Origin: Actinomadura montaniterrae
GTDB taxonomy: Bacteria > Actinomycetota > Actinomycetes > Streptosporangiales > Streptosporangiaceae
Assembly (NCBI RefSeq): GCF_008923365.1
Contig: NZ_WBMR01000087.1
Span: forward strand, 1-35,929
DNA: 35,929 bases
Direction: 5' to 3'
The notes below the pieces were generated by a model. The model did no database searches, was not told where the DNA came from, and saw nothing but the letters and a program-made list of their open reading frames with translations. Every line of letters begins with the position of its first letter. Position 1 is the first letter of the stretch. The position numbers were made by a program, and so were the translations under genes. This document shows positions 1-8,546 of this stretch, in pieces.

Positions 1-1
1 T

Positions 2-145
2 GCGTACGCCGGATGCGGCTGCTGGGGCTGCTGCACGGACATGACAGAGGTCCGGTGGGTACTGGAAGTCGTGGCGCACCACCTGCCACGACGCGACGCC
101 CGCCGACTGCGGCGCGAGATCGCGAGCATCGATGATGACTGGTGA
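2..145 (+). CDS. 3' end of an unidentified protein gene (partial)
   Basis: An open frame enters from the left edge of the window and ends at TGA 143-145, giving about 47 C-terminal residues. The visible part has a Cys/Gly-rich start and then an amphipathic, Arg-rich helix-like end with the segment LPRRDARRLRREIASIDDDW. A short acidic terminus after an Arg-rich helix is common in small hypothetical actinobacterial proteins, but I do not recognise the family. It is on the plus strand ahead of the integrase relic and may belong to the same former mobile element. The call rests on an open frame and plausible amino-acid composition only; a chance open frame in GC-rich DNA is possible. Confidence 0.4.
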   Translation, partial: AYAGCGCWGCCTDMTEVRWVLEVVAHHLPRRDARRLRREIASIDDDW

Positions 146-242
146 CCGAGCGGCGGCGCGCCCCCGAGCGGACCGGGCCAGCGACCGGCGAGCGCAGCCA
201 CGCAACGGGTCGGTGCCGTCTTGGTCGGTGACAGCCTCGTAA

Positions 243-487
243 CCGGTCGCGGGCCTTCGAAAGGATCTGCACGAACGCGAACTTCGGTGCATCCGGCTTC
301 ACGACCTGCGGCACGTGACCGCAACGCTCCTCACGAGGCTGGGTGTGCCGGCGCGCGATGCCGCTGCGATCCTCGGCCACGCGAAGATCTCCACACGCTG
401 GAGATCCACACTGACAGCAATATGGATGACCACCGGTCGGGGCTCGCCAAGCTGGCTGGGGAGCCGTTCGGCAACTCGGAAAGCTAG
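243..487 (+). pseudogene. Tyrosine recombinase (integrase) C-terminal relic, frameshifted
   Basis: The frame containing position 315 encodes RLHDLRHVTATLLTRLGVP followed by AAILGHAKIST. These are the Arg-containing box (HxLRH) and the LGH box of the tyrosine recombinase catalytic domain. At about 396 the reading frame must change: the expected continuation TLEIHTDSNMDD, then a tail with LAKLAGEPFG, lies in the frame ending at TAG 485-487. A one-base deletion in a Ser-Thr codon pair explains this. The nucleophile Tyr of the usual Y-x-H motif reads as His here (LEIHTD), so the active site is also lost. The frame is closed upstream by TAA at 240-242, so the N-terminal domains are gone. It ends about 60 bp from the 3' end of tRNA-Ile, the usual place for an integrase next to its attachment site. 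Most likely a decayed integrative element or prophage. Confidence 0.8.
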
Positions 488-491
488 GGCC

Positions 492-513
492 GTTGCCGTC
501 ATGGTTGCCGTCA
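492..513 (+). repeat. 10-bp direct repeat between integrase relic and tRNA-Ile
   Basis: GTTGCCGTCA occurs at 492-501 and again at 504-513, two bases apart. It sits between the integrase relic stop and the tRNA terminator. Paired short repeats of this kind beside an attachment site can be arm-type integrase binding sites; that role is an inference. Confidence 0.5.
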
Positions 514-543
514 AAAGCCCCCACCGGTCATCCGATGGGGGCT
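511..543 (-). terminator. Rho-independent terminator of tRNA-Ile
   Basis: AGCCCCCA (516-523) pairs with TGGGGGCT (536-543), leaving a 12-nt loop. Read on the minus strand, the stem is followed by TTTTGA. It lies 7-40 bp beyond the encoded CCA end of tRNA-Ile, so it should end that transcript. Confidence 0.6.
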
Positions 544-549
544 CTGAGC

Positions 550-626
550 TGGTGGGCCTAGGTGGACTTGAACCACCGGCCTCATCCTTATCAGGGATGC
601 GCTCTAACCGACTGAGCTATAGGCCC
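550..626 (-). tRNA. ileT: tRNA-Ile (anticodon GAT), CCA encoded
   Basis: Reading the minus strand from 626, the molecule starts GGGCCTATAGCTCAG (acceptor and D arm). The anticodon loop is CTGATAA with anticodon GAT, the T arm contains GGTTCAAGTCC, and the acceptor closes with TAGGCCC. The discriminator base is A (553) and the 3' CCA is encoded at 552-550. The gene is about 90 bp downstream of the DUF3566 gene and on the same strand, matching the gyrB-gyrA-DUF3566-tRNA-Ile order of many actinobacteria. Its 3' end faces the integrase relic, so it is the probable integration target. The tRNA-Ala that often follows in this lineage is not seen in the remaining 550 bp. Confidence 0.97.
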
Positions 627-714
627 GTACTGCCGCCGCCTTGCGGCGCACCCAGAGATTACCCCATGTGGAAGGGCAACCGGAAATCGATTGCCGGGCG
701 GCGGCGGGATCGCG

Positions 715-1665
715 CTACTCGGCCTCCTTGAGGGTGACCTCGACGCCGCCGACGAGGTCGGCCGCCAGGTTGTAGATGACGGACCCGACCGTGGACAGGG
801 CCGTGATCAGGAGGACGTTCAGGGCGCCCACGAGGACGGTGTAGCCGAACACGCGGGCGAAGGAGAACCAGTTCCCGGCGTCGACGCCGCCGGTGGTCTC
901 GCCCTGCTGCTTGGTGAGGCTGTTCACCGTGTCGCTGATGGCGTCGAAGACGCCGAGGCCGGACAGGATCACGTACAGCACGATCACGGCGACCAGCAGC
1001 ACGACGAAGCAGACCAGCGACATCACGAAGCTGAACTTCATCACCGACCACGGCTCCAGCCGGGCCAGCTGCAGCTGGGCCTTGCGCGCCGGCTTCGCCT
1101 GCGCGGGGGACTTGGAGTTCACCGGGGCGACGGCGGAGGACGGGCGGTCCTTCAGGACGGTCCCGGCGAAACCGGAGCTCGTCCGGCTCCCCGCGCCGCC
1201 GCCCGACGCGGCGGCGGCGGAAGCGGGAGACGGGGACGGACCGGGCGCCGGCGGCTTCTCCGTCCGGCCCGTGGAGACGGAGCCGGACGGTTCGGCGGGC
1301 TTGGTCCACGGCTTCGCGGCGCCCTTCGCGGGCTTGGCCGGCTCCGCGGTGTCCCGGACCGGCGCGATCTCCGGCGTGTCGGACTTCTCCGGCTCGTCCT
1401 TCAGGTGGGCGAGGTCGACCCGGGTCTCGTCCGGACCGGAGGAGGCGGGCGAGGAGCTCGAGGCGCTGTCCGGGGCGTCGGAGTCGATCTCGACGGTGGT
1501 CTCGTCCCGGGCCGGCTTCGCGGACGCGGCGGCGACGGTCTTGCCGCCGGGCTTGTCCCCGGACGTCCCGGACGCGGCCGGGCGGCCGGCGGGCTTGCCG
1601 GCCGTCCCCTTGCCGCTGCGGCCCCCGCCGGGCCCGCCCTTGCTCTTGCCGGGCTCCGTGCTCAC
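715..1665 (-). CDS. DUF3566 transmembrane protein
   Basis: 316 residues with two parts. Residues 1 to about 195 are a disordered, Pro/Ala/Ser/Lys-rich cytoplasmic-type region. Residues 195-316 are a DUF3566 domain with two hydrophobic membrane segments: one after the conserved-looking ARLEPWSVMKFSF and one around VFGYTVLVGALNVLLITAL. The end, ADLVGGVEVTLKE, is typical of the family. The GTG start is preceded by AGGAGG four bases away. The gene is 42 bp downstream of gyrA and probably in the same transcript. The molecular function is not known; the conserved place beside gyrA is established for actinobacteria (the region equivalent to M. tuberculosis Rv0007). The long acidic/basic low-complexity N-terminus varies widely between species. 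Confidence 0.9.
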   Translation of the reverse strand: MSTEPGKSKGGPGGGRSGKGTAGKPAGRPAASGTSGDKPGGKTVAAASAKPARDETTVEIDSDAPDSASSSSPASSGPDETRVDLAHLKDEPEKSDTPEIAPVRDTAEPAKPAKGAAKPWTKPAEPSGSVSTGRTEKPPAPGPSPSPASAAAASGGGAGSRTSSGFAGTVLKDRPSSAVAPVNSKSPAQAKPARKAQLQLARLEPWSVMKFSFVMSLVCFVVLLVAVIVLYVILSGLGVFDAISDTVNSLTKQQGETTGGVDAGNWFSFARVFGYTVLVGALNVLLITALSTVGSVIYNLAADLVGGVEVTLKEAE

Positions 1666-1707
1666 GTGTCCTCCTGGCCTAGCGGCTCGGTGAGGCGAAC
1701 GGATGCG

Positions 1708-4215
1708 TCACTCACCATCGCCCCCCTCGGCGTCGACTGAGTCCTCAATCGTGGACTCTACGTTCCTCGCGATGGCGACCACGCTGTCCCCCTCCGCGAG
1801 GTTCATCAGGCGGACGCCCATGGTCTGCCTGCCGGACTGCTTGATCTCCGCGGCGCTGGTGCGGATGACGCCCCCGTTCGACGTCATGCCGAACACCTCG
1901 TAGTCCGGGCGGACCATGAGAGCCCCTACCAACCTGCCGCGAGATTCCACGATCTTAGCGGTGAGAACACCCTTACCCCCCCGTCCTTGGACCGGGTACT
2001 GGTCGACGGGCGTCCGCTTGGCGTAGCCGCCCTCGGTCGCGACCAGGACGTCGTGGTCGGAGTCCTTCACGACCAGCATGTTCAGGACTTCCTGGTCCTC
2101 CTCGAAGCGCATCCCGATCACGCCGGAGGTGGCGCGGCCCATCGGCCGCAGCGACTCGTCGTCGGCGTGGAACCGGATCGCCTGCGCGCCGGTGGACACC
2201 ATCAGCAGGTCGTTGTCGGCGGACACGAGCCGCGCGGCGATCACCTCGTCGTCGTCGACCAGGTTGATCGCGATGATGCCGCCGGTGCGGGGCGAGTCGA
2301 AGTCGCTCAGCGCGGTCTTCTTGACCCGGCCCCGCTTCGTCGCGAGGACGAGGTAGGGCGCGACCTCGTAGTCGCGCAGGTCCATCACCTGGGCGATGTG
2401 CTCGTCCGGCTGGAACGCGAGGAGGTTCGCGACGTGCTGGCCGCGCGAGTCGCGGCCGGCGTCCGGCAGCTCGTACGCCTTCGCCCGGTACACCCGGCCC
2501 TTGTTCGTGAAGAACAGGATCCAGTGGTGCGTCGTGGTGACGAAGAACTGGTCGACGATGTCGTCCTGCTTCAGCTGCGCGCCGCGGATGCCCTTGCCGC
2601 CGCGCCGCTGCGCCCGGTACAGGTCCGTCTTGGTGCGCTTGGCGTAGCCGCCGCGGGTGATGGTGACGACGACGTCCTCTTCGGCGATGAGGTCCTCGTA
2701 CGACACGTCCCCGTCGAACGGGATGATCTCGGTGCGGCGGTCGTCGCCGAACTTCTCGACGATCGGGGCCAGCTCGTCGCCGACGATCTGGCGCTGCCGC
2801 TCCGGCGAGGCGAGGATCTCGTTGTAGTCGGCGATCTCCGCCATCAGCTTGTCGTACTCGTCGGTGATCTGCTGGCGCTCCAGGGCGGCGAGCTTGCGCA
2901 GCTGCATGTCCAGGATCGCCTGCGCCTGGATCTCGTCGATCTCCAGCAGGTTCATCAGGCCCTGCTGCGCCTCCGACGCCGACGGCGACCGCCGGATCAG
3001 CGCGATGACCTCGTCGATCCGGTCGAGCGCCTTCAGCAGCGCGCGCAGGATGTGGGCGCGCTCCTCGGCCTTGCGGAGCAGGAACCGGGTGCGGCGGACG
3101 ATGACGTCGATCTGGTGCGTCACCCAGTGCCGGACGAACTGGTCGATGCGCAGCGTGCGCGGCACGCCGTCGACCAGCGCGAGCATGTTCGCGCCGAACG
3201 TCTCCTGCAGCTGGGTGTGCTTGTACAGGTTGTTCAGGACGACCTTGGCGACCGCGTCCCGCTTGAGCACGATCACCAGGCGCTGGCCGGTGCGGCCGGA
3301 CGTCTCGTCGCGGACGTCGGCGATGCCGTCGAGCTTGCCGTCCTTGACCGACTCGGCGATCTTCAGCGCGAGGTTGTCCGGGTTGACCTGGTAGGGGAGT
3401 TCGGTGACGACCAGGCAGGTGCGGCCCTGGATCTCCTCGACCTCGACGACGGCGCGCATCGTGATCGAGCCGCGGCCGGTGCGGTAGGCCTCCTCGATCC
3501 CCTTGCGGCCGACGATCAGGCCGGCGGTCGGGAAGTCGGGGCCCTTGATCCGCTCGATCAGCGCCTCGAGCAGCTCGTCGTCGGACGCGCCGTAGTTCTC
3601 CAGGTACCAGCGGACGCCGTCGGCGACCTCGCGCAGGTTGTGCGGCGGGATGTTGGTCGCCATCCCGACCGCGATGCCGGCGGACCCGTTGACCAGCAGG
3701 TTCGGGTACCGCGACGGCAGGACGTCCGGCTCCTGGGAGCGGCCGTCGTAGTTCGGGGAGAAGTCGACGGTCTCCTTGTCGATGTCGCGCAGCAGCTCCA
3801 TCGCCAGCGGCGCCATGCGGCACTCGGTGTACCGCATCGCCGCCGCGGGGTCGTTGCCGCGGGACCCGAAGTTGCCGTTGCCGTCGACCAGCGGGTACCG
3901 CATCGACCACGGCTGCGCCAGCCGGACCAGCGCGTCGTAGATCGCCGAGTCGCCGTGGGGGTGGTAGTTCCCCATGACGTCGCCGACGACCCGGGCGCAC
4001 TTGAAGTAGCCGCGGTCGGGCCGGTAGCCGCCGTCGTACATCGCGTACAGGACGCGGCGGTGGACCGGCTTGAGCCCGTCGCGGACCTCGGGCAGCGCGC
4101 GCGCGACGATGACCGACATCGCGTAGTCGAGGTAGCTCTTCTGCATCTCGACCTGGATGTCGACCGGTTCGATCCGCTCGCCCGGGTGTCCACCCTCTGT
4201 GGTCACGTCCGTCAC
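1708..4215 (-). CDS. gyrA: DNA gyrase subunit A
   Basis: Breakage-reunion subunit of DNA gyrase, which with GyrB introduces negative supercoils. 835 residues from GTG 4215. This start has GAAGAGG eight bases upstream; the longer TTG option at 4221 would be too close to that ribosome site. With this start the catalytic Tyr is Y129 (AAMRYTE). The quinolone-resistance region NYHPHGDSAIYDALV has S90 and D94, the E. coli S83/D87 equivalents, so the usual drug-contact residues are intact; mycobacteria have Ala at 90. The GyrA box QRRGGKG is present at the start of the C-terminal beta-pinwheel. The C-terminus is acidic (DAEGGDGE). It follows gyrB by 88 bp on the same strand with no terminator seen between them, so the two are probably co-transcribed. 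Confidence 0.98.
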   Translation of the reverse strand: MTDVTTEGGHPGERIEPVDIQVEMQKSYLDYAMSVIVARALPEVRDGLKPVHRRVLYAMYDGGYRPDRGYFKCARVVGDVMGNYHPHGDSAIYDALVRLAQPWSMRYPLVDGNGNFGSRGNDPAAAMRYTECRMAPLAMELLRDIDKETVDFSPNYDGRSQEPDVLPSRYPNLLVNGSAGIAVGMATNIPPHNLREVADGVRWYLENYGASDDELLEALIERIKGPDFPTAGLIVGRKGIEEAYRTGRGSITMRAVVEVEEIQGRTCLVVTELPYQVNPDNLALKIAESVKDGKLDGIADVRDETSGRTGQRLVIVLKRDAVAKVVLNNLYKHTQLQETFGANMLALVDGVPRTLRIDQFVRHWVTHQIDVIVRRTRFLLRKAEERAHILRALLKALDRIDEVIALIRRSPSASEAQQGLMNLLEIDEIQAQAILDMQLRKLAALERQQITDEYDKLMAEIADYNEILASPERQRQIVGDELAPIVEKFGDDRRTEIIPFDGDVSYEDLIAEEDVVVTITRGGYAKRTKTDLYRAQRRGGKGIRGAQLKQDDIVDQFFVTTTHHWILFFTNKGRVYRAKAYELPDAGRDSRGQHVANLLAFQPDEHIAQVMDLRDYEVAPYLVLATKRGRVKKTALSDFDSPRTGGIIAINLVDDDEVIAARLVSADNDLLMVSTGAQAIRFHADDESLRPMGRATSGVIGMRFEEDQEVLNMLVVKDSDHDVLVATEGGYAKRTPVDQYPVQGRGGKGVLTAKIVESRGRLVGALMVRPDYEVFGMTSNGGVIRTSAAEIKQSGRQTMGVRLMNLAEGDSVVAIARNVESTIEDSVDAEGGDGE

Positions 4216-4303
4216 TCTCAAGACCTCTTCTGCTAAGTGGGAAGGAAGTACGACGCCCGATGGGAGCCCCGCCGCCGGTCAGGGCGGGCGGGGGCGCGCG
4301 CAC

Positions 4304-6241
4304 CTAGATGTCGAGGAAGCGCACGTCCTTGGCGTTGCGCTGGATGAACTCCCGGCGGGGTTCGACCTCCTCGCCCATGAGCACGCTGAACAGCTCGTCG
4401 GCCTGCGCGGCGTCGTCGAGCTGCACCTGCAGCAGGACCCGGTTGTCGGGGTCCATCGTGGTGTCCCACAGCTCGTTGGCGTTCATCTCGCCGAGGCCCT
4501 TGAAGCGCTGCACCTGGTCGCGGGGGCGCGGGTCGCGCCGCCCGGCCGCGATCCCGGCCTCGATGATCGCGTCGCGCTCGGCGTCGGAGAAGGCGTAGTC
4601 GGCCTCGTTGCCGCGCGCGTCCCACTTGATCTTGTACAGCGGGGGCTGCGACAGGTACACGTGCCCGGCCTCGATCAGCGGCTTCATGAACCGGAACAGC
4701 AGCGTCATCAGCAGCGTGTTGATGTGGTGGCCGTCGACGTCGGCGTCCGACATCAGGATGATCTTGTGGTACCGCAGCTTGGAGATGTCGAACTCGTCGT
4801 GCACCCCGGTGCCGAGCGCGGTGATGATCGCCTGGACCTCGTTGTTCTTGAGGATCTTGTCGATCCGCGCCTTCTCCACGTTCAGGATCTTGCCGCGGAT
4901 CGGCAGGATGGCCTGGAAGTGCGGGTTGCGGCCGCCCTTCGCCGAGCCGCCCGCCGAGTCGCCCTCGACGATGTACAGCTCGGACTTGGACGGGTCGGTC
5001 GACTGGCAGTCCGACAGCTTGCCGGGCAGCGACGTCGACTCCAGCAGGCTCTTGCGCCGGGTCAGGTCGCGCGCCTGCCGCGCCGCCACACGCGCGCGCG
5101 CGGCCTGCGACGCCTTGTTGATGATCTCCTTGGCCTCGCCCGGGTTCTCCTCGAACCAGTCGCGCAGGTGCTCGTTGCAGGCCCGCTGCACGAACGACTT
5201 CGCCTCGGTGTTGCCGAGCTTGGTCTTCGTCTGCCCCTCGAACTGCGGGTCGGCCAGCTTGATCGAGATGATCGCGGTCAGGCCCTCGCGGACGTCCTCA
5301 CCGGTCAGGTTGTCGTCCTTGTCGCGCAGCAGCCCCTTGTCGCGCGCGTACCGGTTGACGATCGTCGTCAGCGCCGCGCGGAACCCCTCCTCGTGGGTGC
5401 CGCCCTCCGCCGTGTTGATCGTGTTCGCGAACGTGTGCACCGACTCGGCGTACGAGGAGTTCCACTGCATGGCGATCTCGACCGACATGCCCTCGGTGTC
5501 GTCGCCGAAGTAGATCGTCGACTCGTGGACGGCGTCCTTGCGCGCGTTGATGTAGCGGACGAAGTCCTCGATGCCGCCCTCGTAGTGGTACTTCACCACG
5601 TGCGGCTCGCCGTTGGAGTGGTCCGGCCGCTCGTCGCAAAGCGTGATCGAAAGGCCGCGGTTCAGGAACGCCATCTCCTGCATGCGGCGCGACAGCGTCT
5701 CGAAGTTCCACTCGAGCGTCTCGAAGATGTCGCCGTCCGGCCAGAAGGTGATGCGGGTGCCGGTCTCGGCGGTCTCCTCGCCCTTGCGCAGCTCGGTCTC
5801 CGGGCCCTGCCAGGTGTAGGACTGCCGCCACACGTGGCCGTCCACCTTGACCTCGGCCTCCAGCCGGGTCGACAGCGCGTTCACCACCGCCGAGCCGACC
5901 CCGTGCAGGCCGCCGGACACGGCATAGGACTTCCCGTCGAACTTGCCCCCGGCGTGCAGCGTCGTCAGCACCAGCTCGATCGCCGGCCGCTTCTCCACCG
6001 GGTGCTCGCCGACCGGGATGCCGCGGCCGTTGTCGAGCACGCTGACGCCGCCGTCCGCGAGCAACGTCACCACGATGTCGTCGGCGTAGCCCGCGAGGGC
6101 CTCGTCGACCGCGTTGTCCACGATCTCGTAGACCAGGTGGTGGAGGCCGCGCTCACCGGTCGACCCGATGTACATGCCCGGACGCTTGCGGACCGCTTCC
6201 AGGCCTTCAAGGACAGTGATCGAACTAGCGTCGTACGCCAA
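4304..6241 (-). CDS. gyrB: DNA gyrase subunit B
   Basis: ATPase subunit of DNA gyrase. 645 residues from TTG 6241, which has AGGAGG seven bases upstream; a longer frame to 6313 has no ribosome site and an atypical N-terminus. GHKL ATPase residues are visible: E39 and N43 in YEIVDNAVDEA, D70 in DNGRGIPVGEH, and the GLHGVGSAVVNALS lid. The TOPRIM domain shows VEGDSAGGSAKGGR and the metal-binding MSDADVDGHHI. The C-terminal tail has RFKGLGEMNANELW and ends RNAKDVRFLDI. Length and motifs are normal for actinobacteria. It is the first gene of the gyrBA block and has its own upstream spacer of 454 bp. Confidence 0.98.
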   Translation of the reverse strand: MAYDASSITVLEGLEAVRKRPGMYIGSTGERGLHHLVYEIVDNAVDEALAGYADDIVVTLLADGGVSVLDNGRGIPVGEHPVEKRPAIELVLTTLHAGGKFDGKSYAVSGGLHGVGSAVVNALSTRLEAEVKVDGHVWRQSYTWQGPETELRKGEETAETGTRITFWPDGDIFETLEWNFETLSRRMQEMAFLNRGLSITLCDERPDHSNGEPHVVKYHYEGGIEDFVRYINARKDAVHESTIYFGDDTEGMSVEIAMQWNSSYAESVHTFANTINTAEGGTHEEGFRAALTTIVNRYARDKGLLRDKDDNLTGEDVREGLTAIISIKLADPQFEGQTKTKLGNTEAKSFVQRACNEHLRDWFEENPGEAKEIINKASQAARARVAARQARDLTRRKSLLESTSLPGKLSDCQSTDPSKSELYIVEGDSAGGSAKGGRNPHFQAILPIRGKILNVEKARIDKILKNNEVQAIITALGTGVHDEFDISKLRYHKIILMSDADVDGHHINTLLMTLLFRFMKPLIEAGHVYLSQPPLYKIKWDARGNEADYAFSDAERDAIIEAGIAAGRRDPRPRDQVQRFKGLGEMNANELWDTTMDPDNRVLLQVQLDDAAQADELFSVLMGEEVEPRREFIQRNAKDVRFLDI

Positions 6242-6695
6242 AGGAGATCCTCCTGCCGGGGATGGTGAGCCGCCCCGCGCCCAGGGGAGCGCGGTGTGCC
6301 CCGTAACACACATGAGGGCGCCCTAGTGCTCTGTACGTGTTCGGTAGAGCTCCGGGCACCCCATGGCGGTGCAACATCCTGAACCCGTTTTCATTCTACC
6401 GGGTCACACGGCGAAAAGTGGCACTCCCGAGCGCTGTGTGCGCGTGTGGCGGCCGAGTGGGCCTGGAGATGCATCCCCCCATAGCCCTGGGGGGTTCTCT
6501 GGCCTACGGCGCCCTCGTTGCTGAACTCGTCACCGGGCTTCCCGAACAGATGTTCCCACCCGCCACCGACATCCCGTCACACCGCGCAACCGCCGCCCCG
6601 CACCCGCCCGGCGGCCCCGCCGCCTTGTCACTTCGCGACGAGCCGCTCCGCGGCGGCCGGCCCGGCGCGGCCGCTCGCCGCGCCCGGCGGTCATT
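6242..6695 (-). promoter_or_regulatory. gyrB upstream spacer with candidate -10 element
   Basis: A 454-bp interval between dciA and gyrB without a convincing gene. Its lowest-GC part (about 6380-6415) holds TAGAAT on the minus strand (plus coordinates 6393-6398), a good -10 hexamer about 150 bp from the gyrB start. I see no clear TTGACA-like -35 at 16-18 bp, so the assignment is weak. Gyrase promoters are often supercoiling-sensitive and poorly matched at -35; that is general knowledge and not shown here. Confidence 0.35.
6664..6684 (-). terminator. GC-rich hairpin downstream of dciA
   Basis: GGCGCGGC (6664-6671) and GCCGCGCC (6677-6684) form a perfect 8-bp stem with a 5-nt loop, 12 bp beyond the dciA stop codon. 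There is no T-run, so termination is plausible but unproven. Confidence 0.4.
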
Positions 6696-7352
6696 TCAGC
6701 GTACGCGCCAGCCGCCGGTGCGACGGGGGCCCGACGCCGGCCCGACCACCTTCACCCGGCGGACCGTCCCGTGCCCCAGCTCCTCGTTCAGCCGGCGCAC
6801 CAGCGTCGACGACAGCAGCCGCAGCTGCGTCGCCCACGTCGTGGAGTCGGCGGCGACCGTCAGCTCCCCGTCCTCGAACCGCTCCGGACGGGTGTGCTCG
6901 GCCAGCTCCGGCCCGACGATCCCCGCCCAGTTGCCGAACACGCCGCCGACCGCCGCGCGCTGCTCCCACCCGCGCGTGGCCAGCAGCTCCCGGATCGCCG
7001 CGCCGAACGCCTTCGGGTCGCCGCCGCGGCCCGGGTCCCGCGTGCGGACGGGCTTCGCCGCGCCCTTGCGCCTGCCGCCCTGCCCGGGCAGCGTGCCGCG
7101 CTTCAGCGCGTCTGCCTTCGCCTGCGCGAGCGCCTCCCGCGCCAGCTCGATCCCCGACTTCGCCGGAGCCTCCGGCGCCCCGGCCGGGCCGGCCGCTCCG
7201 CCGTCCACAGCCTGGGGATCACCGGCGCCGTCCACACCCCCGGGTTCCGGAGAATTCACCGGACCGGGGGAGTTGTGCACATCCTGTGGATCAATGGCGC
7301 CCGAGCCGGGACGGCCTCCCCCATCTCCCGGCCCCTGGGGATCACTGGTCAC
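6696..7352 (-). CDS. dciA: DciA-family (DUF721) replicative helicase loader
   Basis: 218 residues. The N-terminal half is Pro/Gly/Asp-rich and low in complexity. The C-terminal DUF721/DciA domain (about residues 110-218) has the family pattern: RELLATRGWEQ, a NWAGIVGPELAEHTRPERF segment (KH-like fold) and LTVAADSTTWATQLRLLSS. DciA proteins deliver and activate the DnaB helicase in bacteria lacking DnaC/DnaI, which fits the location among replication genes. The GTG start lies 18 bp after the recF stop codon with only a modest GGGAAGGGG ribosome site. It is probably expressed with recF. The disordered half differs in length between species and may include alternative starts. Confidence 0.88.
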   Translation of the reverse strand: MTSDPQGPGDGGGRPGSGAIDPQDVHNSPGPVNSPEPGGVDGAGDPQAVDGGAAGPAGAPEAPAKSGIELAREALAQAKADALKRGTLPGQGGRRKGAAKPVRTRDPGRGGDPKAFGAAIRELLATRGWEQRAAVGGVFGNWAGIVGPELAEHTRPERFEDGELTVAADSTTWATQLRLLSSTLVRRLNEELGHGTVRRVKVVGPASGPRRTGGWRVR

Positions 7353-7370
7353 CTGCCCGCCCCTTCCCGG

Positions 7371-8495
7371 TCAGTCCCGGACGACCCGGCCGCCTGCGAC
7401 GGTATAGGAACCGCCCGTCAGTTCCGCCGGGACGTCCGCCGGCACCGCCGCCGTGATCAGCACCTGCTCGGCGGGCGCCACCATCTCCGCCAGCCGGCTC
7501 CGCCGCCCCGTGTCCAGCTCGGCGAACACGTCGTCGAGGATCAGCACCGGGTCGTCGCCGTCCGCACGGAGCAGGTCGAACGCCGCGAGCCGCAGCCCCA
7601 GCGCGAACGACCACGACTCGCCGTGGCTGGCGTAGCCGCGCGCGGGCAGCTCCCCCAGCCGCAGGACGAGCTCGTCGCGGTGCGGCCCGACCAGGCTCAC
7701 CCCGCGCTCCAGCTCCTGCTTGCGGGCCTCGGCCACCCCGGCGAGGAGCTGCTCGCCCAGCCGTCCACGGTCTGTGGACAACTCCTCCGCGCCCAGCGAG
7801 CTCTTGTAGTGCAGATCGGCCGCGCCGCTCGACGGGGCGAGCGCCGCGTACGCGCGCGCGACGAGCGGACGCAGCGCCTCCACCAGCTCGACCCGCCCGG
7901 CCAGCAGCTCCGCGCCGGTCCGCGCGAGATGCGCGTCCCACACGTCGAGCGTCGCGAGCACCTCAGGCCCGGGGGACCGGCGATGCGCCGCCGCCGACTT
8001 CAGCAGCGCGTTGCGCTGCTTGAGGACCCGGTCGTAGTCGGACCTGACCGCCGCGAACCGGGGGGCCCGCGCCGTCAGCAGCTCGTCCATGAACCGGCGG
8101 CGCTCCCCCGGATCGCCCTTCACCAGGGCGAGGTCCTCGGGGGCGAACAGCACCGTCCGCAGCATCCCCAGGATCTCCCGAGGCCTGGGGACGGGGGACC
8201 GGTTCAGCCGCGCCCGGTTCGCCTTCCCCGGGTTGATCTCGAGCTCGATCAGCGCCTTGCGGTCGTCCTTCACCACCCCCGCGCGCACGATCGCGCGCGG
8301 CGCGCCCTGCCGGACGAGCGGCGCGTCCGTCGCGGCGCGGTGGCTGCCGTGCGACGCGACGTACCCGATCGCCTCGACCAGGTTCGTCTTGCCCTGCCCG
8401 TTCGGCCCCACGAACGCGGTCACGCCCGGCCCGAGCGCCACCTCCGCGGTGGCGTACGACCGGAAGTCCTGGAGCGAGAGGTGGGCGACGTGCAC
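7371..8495 (-). CDS. recF: DNA replication and repair protein RecF
   Basis: SMC/ABC-type ATPase that works with RecO and RecR in loading RecA at gapped DNA. I start it at GTG 8495 (374 residues), giving the family N-terminus MHVAHLSLQDFRSYATAEV; the frame upstream is non-homologous. Walker A is GPNGQGKT (30-37). The region QQ-equivalent/D-loop RTVLFAPEDLALVKGDP, the ABC signature-like LVGPHRDEL and Walker B LILDDVFAELD are all present. The gene contains a perfect TTGTCCACA DnaA box in its coding sequence (minus orientation, 7773-7781), possibly by chance. It lies between gnd and dciA on the same strand, normal synteny for Streptomyces-like actinobacteria. Confidence 0.96.
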   Translation of the reverse strand: MHVAHLSLQDFRSYATAEVALGPGVTAFVGPNGQGKTNLVEAIGYVASHGSHRAATDAPLVRQGAPRAIVRAGVVKDDRKALIELEINPGKANRARLNRSPVPRPREILGMLRTVLFAPEDLALVKGDPGERRRFMDELLTARAPRFAAVRSDYDRVLKQRNALLKSAAAHRRSPGPEVLATLDVWDAHLARTGAELLAGRVELVEALRPLVARAYAALAPSSGAADLHYKSSLGAEELSTDRGRLGEQLLAGVAEARKQELERGVSLVGPHRDELVLRLGELPARGYASHGESWSFALGLRLAAFDLLRADGDDPVLILDDVFAELDTGRRSRLAEMVAPAEQVLITAAVPADVPAELTGGSYTVAGGRVVRD

Positions 8496-8546
8496 GGGAC
8501 ACGAGCGTAGAGCCTTTCGCGCGCCGCCCACACACCCGGCGCGTTC

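Noticed and set aside
1987..4236. 749-codon open frame on the plus strand opposite gyrA
   Set aside because: It is the antisense of gyrA, with a Val/Asp/Leu/Arg-rich composition typical of GC-rich shadows and no family motif.
4157..6268. 703-codon open frame on the plus strand opposite gyrB
   Set aside because: Antisense shadow of gyrB with the same biased composition; gyrB motifs are unambiguous on the other strand.
6337..7456. Two long plus-strand frames over the gyrB-dciA spacer and dciA
   Set aside because: Pro/Arg/Ala-rich with no recognisable domain, and they cover the DciA domain on the minus strand.
7773..7781. Perfect TTGTCCACA box inside recF as a regulatory site
   Set aside because: A single copy within coding sequence, with no promoter or second box near it; chance cannot be excluded, so it is only mentioned in the recF entry.
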